DNA from: Succiniclasticum ruminis DSM 9236
GTDB taxonomy: Bacteria; Bacillota; Negativicutes; Acidaminococcales; Acidaminococcaceae
Direction: 5' to 3'
Assembly: GCF_900112895.1 (NCBI RefSeq)
Contig: NZ_FONL01000008.1
Location: 1 to 64,000, forward strand
Length of the DNA: 64,000 nt
The translations under genes and the position numbers were made by a program. This document shows positions 60,819 to 64,000 of this stretch, in pieces. Each line of letters begins with the position of its first letter. Positions within the stretch are counted from its first letter, which is position 1. The notes below the pieces were generated by a model that was not told where the DNA came from, made no database searches, and saw only the letters and a list, made by a program, of their open reading frames with translations.

Positions 60819-62117
60819 TTAACATCCCGATTTAACCTCGCCCATGCATCCATTCAGTTTTGCGTTCCAGATTCTTTCGAACAGGTAAGCGGCGCCGCGC
60901 ATGCCGCAGAGAGGCAAATCCGTGGCAATGATTTCGTGGTACGAAGGCAATACGATATTGCAATTAACAAAAGGCTTTTTTAAACGTACGAGACGGCTCG
61001 TTTCCAGGGAAGAACCGATTACAAGACCGCCCGTCCAGTTTTCAAAAGTTTCTTTCATGGCCGCATCGTCTTTGCCCGCTATGCAGATTTTAGTGGCAGC
61101 TTTGGGACGCAGAGGTGTTTCCTGGGTGAAATGGATTACCAGGTTTCCTGTGTCCGCCCATTCGCCCCGTACCGCTTCCGCGATGCCTGCCGCTTCCGAA
61201 GGCGGCGCGGCGATGAGGATGTTATCAAACCACAGAGGTCCCCACAGGGACTGCATGTTGCTGCTGCGGAACTGCAACCGCGCGTTGACGGTTTCCGCTT
61301 CTTGCCGTATTGCTTCCGTATTTTTGGCGGGCAGTGCGGTATTTATTATATCCAGCCAGCGTAACGTTCCGGCAATCCCATAAGGCATGCCAACGGAAAG
61401 GAAAGGCATGCCGAATTCTGCTTGCAGTTCTTTGGCTGCTTTCAGTGCCAGCTCGTCACGCAAAACCAAATTCAAATCCGCCTGGGGCAGTTCCATGATT
61501 TCGTCCCAGGCCGAACCGCCGCCGGGAATGGCGTTGATATGATAGCCCGCCGTTTCCAGAATGCGGCGGATTTCTTTTATGTCTTCTTCGCCCCGGAAGT
61601 ACGTGGGGGAAAGGCCTAATAAGTTCACGGAAGGTGAGGCTAAATTACTTTTGGCTTTTGCGTTCTTCTTCACTTCCTTAATCACCCGCAGCAGCGCAAT
61701 CTCATATCCTTCCGCAAAATCACCGGCGATGCCGCCGCAGTCTGCGGCGTAAACGGGGCAGGGGAGTTCTGCTCTGTCTGCGATGCCCGCGATGTCGTCG
61801 CCAACCAGACTGACGCTGCAGTTATTGAGGATGAAGATACGTTCCGGCGTAAAGTTTGCTTTTACAAATTCCAGACCGGCCAGCAGGTCTTTTTCCGTTC
61901 CGTAGACCAGCGCATTGCCTTCCGGCTGGGTGCAATGGAAACGCCGCAGGGCGGAGGCATCGTAATCCTCTACATATTTCATGGCGTAAAAATAACACCA
62001 GAGAGGTCCGTTGATCAGCATAAAACTGCGGGGGATGGCATCGAAGAATGCAGAGGCGCCAGTGAGGGCGCAGGTGGACATATGATGGCAGGAGGTTTTG
62101 AAGTCGTTGTCACGCAT
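60819..62117 (-). CDS. nitrogenase component-1-like protein, NifK-like position
   Basis: A 432-residue protein of the oxidoreductase/nitrogenase component 1 fold. Cys16 (STCALTGA), Cys41 (NGPLWC) and Cys100 (ILNNCSVSLVGDD) are spaced 25 and 59 apart, very near the spacing of the P-cluster ligands of NifK. This suggests a bridging iron-sulfur cluster shared with the next subunit. The ATG at 62117 is seven bases from AGGAGGG and overlaps the end of the preceding gene by eight bases, so it is co-translated. The substrate is unknown; the N-terminal extension of true NifK is missing. Confidence 0.82.
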   Translation of the reverse strand: MRDNDFKTSCHHMSTCALTGASAFFDAIPRSFMLINGPLWCYFYAMKYVEDYDASALRRFHCTQPEGNALVYGTEKDLLAGLEFVKANFTPERIFILNNCSVSLVGDDIAGIADRAELPCPVYAADCGGIAGDFAEGYEIALLRVIKEVKKNAKAKSNLASPSVNLLGLSPTYFRGEEDIKEIRRILETAGYHINAIPGGGSAWDEIMELPQADLNLVLRDELALKAAKELQAEFGMPFLSVGMPYGIAGTLRWLDIINTALPAKNTEAIRQEAETVNARLQFRSSNMQSLWGPLWFDNILIAAPPSEAAGIAEAVRGEWADTGNLVIHFTQETPLRPKAATKICIAGKDDAAMKETFENWTGGLVIGSSLETSRLVRLKKPFVNCNIVLPSYHEIIATDLPLCGMRGAAYLFERIWNAKLNGCMGEVKSGC

Positions 62118-63462
62118 ACGCAATCCCTCCTTTGTTTCCGTACAGGCACAGTAACCGGTAAATGGTACGCATCACAATTAACTCGCCGTCGGTTCCGGCC
62201 AGGGGAACCATGGGAATAAAGAACTGTTTTACCGGATTGCCGGGCAGTTCGTCTGTGGTCAGCAGGACGTCTGCCTGCTCCAGGCAGTCTTTATAATCGC
62301 CGTTGGAGATTATTGGAATATCCGGAAACTGAGACACTTTTTTCCAGTCTTCCACAGCGGAAATGACCGCATCCTTTTCATCGGCCATTAGTTTGTCGTA
62401 CAGGATTACCGCCGAAAGCGTCATATTCATACGCTGGATGGTGTTCAGTGTTTCTGCCGGGTTGTACCAGCGGGGACCGCGGCCGATGCCCAGCACCGCT
62501 ATTTTGTTTTGGGTCACGGGCAAAATGGATTTTACATACTCCTTCAGCCGTTCTTCTTCCTGCCGGATCACGGCTTCGCCTTTTGCTTTATCTTTCACAA
62601 ATTCCGCGATCTTACGCAGCCATGTGCAGGTGTTCTGCCAGCCTACGGGGTACACGTCCCGGATGGAAGGGGTGTCAAACCGTTCTGTCCATGCAGTGGC
62701 TGTTTTTTCCAGACCGCCCTGTGTCTGTCCCGCGTAATTCAGTGGGATAAGCAGGGAAGCAGTGGACAGTTCGTTCCACTCCCCAAAGGGAACGTAGCCT
62801 GGAAACTGCCATTTCACTTCCAGATCAAAACAGGCAAGCAGCCGTTTTACTTCCCGGGCATACTGGCCGCAGGGTCCCATCTGGTCGCCGAACAACAGGA
62901 CATGGCCGGGGATTTTCGGCTGCGGTTGGATGAAGCGTTCCATAATCAGCCGCACTGTCTGGAAATAACCGTCGGAGTATTCACCGCCCAGAAACCCGCC
63001 GTAGGGTACGCAGAGGACAGGGATGTGATATTCTGCTTCCGCATCTTCGGCTTCCTGTTCCACGTCGTCCCCGATGACGCCCGCTACGCAGGACGTGGCA
63101 ATGATCAGACATTTGGGCTGCCAGGTTTTCATTACATGGGCGATGCAGCCCCGCAGTTTTTCCGAGCCGCCGAAGATGGTATCCTTTTCCTGCAGATTGG
63201 AAGAGATGAGAGGTACGGCGTCCAGGTTTTCGTTTTGGTGATCGCCGATAATACGGTATTGGGCTCCCAGATCCATCAGCGTTGCCACATGGGCGCAGCC
63301 CAACGGACTGTGGAAAATGACCGCGCAGCCGTCGCAGAAGCTGACTGCACGCCATACGCCGGGCATGGTGCAGCTGCAGGATCGGTTTTTGGTAAAAAGC
63401 CATTTTGTTGCTAATTTGTTATTATGTTTAACAGTATGATTGTTTGCCTGCATGATTTCCAT
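62110..63462 (-). CDS. nitrogenase component-1-like protein, NifD-like position
   Basis: A 450-residue protein of the same fold. Cys31 (SCSCTMPG), Cys56 (SPLGCAH) and Cys125 (IATSCVAGVIGDDV) have the spacing of the NifD P-cluster ligands (25 and 69). Extra cysteines (29, 43, 46) are close by. No FeMo-cofactor ligands are evident, so it is not a molybdenum nitrogenase. The start at 63462 gives a normal length; the open frame continues 110 Lys/Pro-rich residues upstream, but this is the tautomerase gene read in another frame. No nifH-like gene is in the window. Confidence 0.82.
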   Translation of the reverse strand: MEIMQANNHTVKHNNKLATKWLFTKNRSCSCTMPGVWRAVSFCDGCAVIFHSPLGCAHVATLMDLGAQYRIIGDHQNENLDAVPLISSNLQEKDTIFGGSEKLRGCIAHVMKTWQPKCLIIATSCVAGVIGDDVEQEAEDAEAEYHIPVLCVPYGGFLGGEYSDGYFQTVRLIMERFIQPQPKIPGHVLLFGDQMGPCGQYAREVKRLLACFDLEVKWQFPGYVPFGEWNELSTASLLIPLNYAGQTQGGLEKTATAWTERFDTPSIRDVYPVGWQNTCTWLRKIAEFVKDKAKGEAVIRQEEERLKEYVKSILPVTQNKIAVLGIGRGPRWYNPAETLNTIQRMNMTLSAVILYDKLMADEKDAVISAVEDWKKVSQFPDIPIISNGDYKDCLEQADVLLTTDELPGNPVKQFFIPMVPLAGTDGELIVMRTIYRLLCLYGNKGGIAYA

Positions 63463-63517
63463 TGTCTTTAGCCTTTGATTATCGTTTGTTCTGGAAGCAG
63501 AACGTTTTTTGTTGCAA

Positions 63518-63541
63518 AACGCCTGCCGGATGGCAGGCGTT
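63518..63541 (-). terminator. hairpin between tautomerase and nitrogenase-like genes
   Basis: AACGCCTGCC and GGCAGGCGTT form a 10-bp stem with a four-base loop; on the minus strand only TTTTGC follows, so it may be a partial terminator or a processing site. Confidence 0.55.
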
Positions 63542-63550
63542 AACTGTTTG

Positions 63551-63988
63551 TTATTTTTTCTTTGATTTTTTTTCTTTTTTAGCGGCTTTTTCTTCCGCTT
63601 TTTTTGCCTTGGCTTCTTCTTTGGCTGCTGCTTCAGCGGCTTTGGCGGCAGCCTTTTCGGCTTCCTTTTTCGCTTTTTCTTCCGCTTTGGCGGCTTTGGC
63701 CATTTCTTTTTCTGCTTTCTTTTTTGCTTTGGCTTCTTCTTTAGCGGCCGCTTCGGCAGCTTTTGCTTCCGCCGCTGCTTTTTCTTTGGCAATCTTACGG
63801 AGCTCCGTTACCGGCACGCCGCCGATACCCCAGTTATCCATATCAACTTCATCGATGGTTACAACCAGGGTTTTGGTGTTTTTGTGCAGCACATCGGCCA
63901 GCAGTTTGGTGGCGCCTTCAATCAGCTGGCGTTTCTGTTCCGGAGTGACGTTACCTTCTCTTGTAATTTTGATGTTTACATAAGGCAT
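63551..63988 (-). CDS. 4-oxalocrotonate tautomerase-like protein with Lys/Ala/Glu-rich tail
   Basis: A 145-residue protein. Residues 1-67 form a tautomerase monomer: MPYVNIKITREGNVTPEQKRQ with the catalytic proline after the Met, and TIDEVDMDNWGIGG. A tail of about 78 residues made nearly only of Ala, Lys and Glu (AAAKEEAKAKKKAEKEMAKA) follows and should form a long charged helix, like histone H1-type or TolA-type tails. Stand-alone 4-OT proteins are normally about 60-70 residues, so the tail is an addition. It is upstream of the nitrogenase-like genes on the same strand. Confidence 0.85.
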   Translation of the reverse strand: MPYVNIKITREGNVTPEQKRQLIEGATKLLADVLHKNTKTLVVTIDEVDMDNWGIGGVPVTELRKIAKEKAAAEAKAAEAAAKEEAKAKKKAEKEMAKAAKAEEKAKKEAEKAAAKAAEAAAKEEAKAKKAEEKAAKKEKKSKKK

Positions 63989-64000
63989 AATAAAAATCTC

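Noticed and set aside
63463-63792. 110-residue Lys/Pro-rich N-terminal extension of the NifD-like protein
   Set aside because: It is the Lys/Ala/Glu tail of the tautomerase gene read in a different frame; a normal start lies at 63462.

Overview
The window looks like a chromosomal segment of a diderm Firmicute, most probably a Negativicute (Acidaminococcaceae-like). It carries the smc-ftsY-ylxM-ffh-rpsP-khpA-ylqD-rimM-trmD-rplS-lepB-rbgA-rnhB-yraN-comM block typical of Firmicutes, and also the beta-barrel end of an autotransporter, which needs an outer membrane. The genus call is inference from gene content; no rRNA is present.

Layout. 1-21.3 kb: end of an autotransporter, a DNA glycosylase, a DEAD-box helicase, the housekeeping block above, then a nitroreductase, two unknown proteins, an amidohydrolase and an S4-domain protein. 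21.3-22.7 kb: a small His-rich secreted protein (minus strand) and an HExxH protein of unknown function. 22.7-36.0 kb: a RiPP (ribosomally made, modified peptide) locus with a Nif11-type leader. It holds a radical SAM/SPASM enzyme, an 84-residue precursor with a four-cysteine core, a B12-type radical SAM RiPP maturase, two periplasmic adaptor proteins, two NHLP-type ABC exporters (one with a C39 leader peptidase), and a last protein with a SPASM-like end and a radical-SAM-like fold that has no CX3CX2C motif. 36.0-45.3 kb: DUF805 protein, mutM, topB, and on the minus strand a heterodimeric ABC exporter pair and hydG.

45.5-58.7 kb: an integrated element of about 13.2 kb inserted in tRNA-Arg(CCG), bounded by 47-bp direct repeats (two differences). 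It has a tyrosine integrase with arm-type repeats at both ends, two separate repressor/Cro-like switches, an excisionase-like protein, a primase-helicase, many small unknown genes, a structured 0.9-kb non-coding stretch, a late-regulator-like gene split by one amber codon with an intact relative downstream, and an HNH nuclease. No terminase, capsid, tail, lysis or conjugation gene is visible, so it resembles a phage satellite or a stripped prophage.

58.7-64.0 kb: lrgAB, a cysteine-rich HdrB-like protein and, convergently, a minus-strand set: a tautomerase with a long Lys/Ala/Glu-rich tail followed by two overlapping nitrogenase component-1-like subunits without a visible NifH.

The strongest candidates for something new are the RiPP locus (two radical SAM enzymes plus a cluster-less radical-SAM-like partner acting on one four-Cys peptide), the orphan nitrogenase-like pair, and the satellite-like element with two switches.
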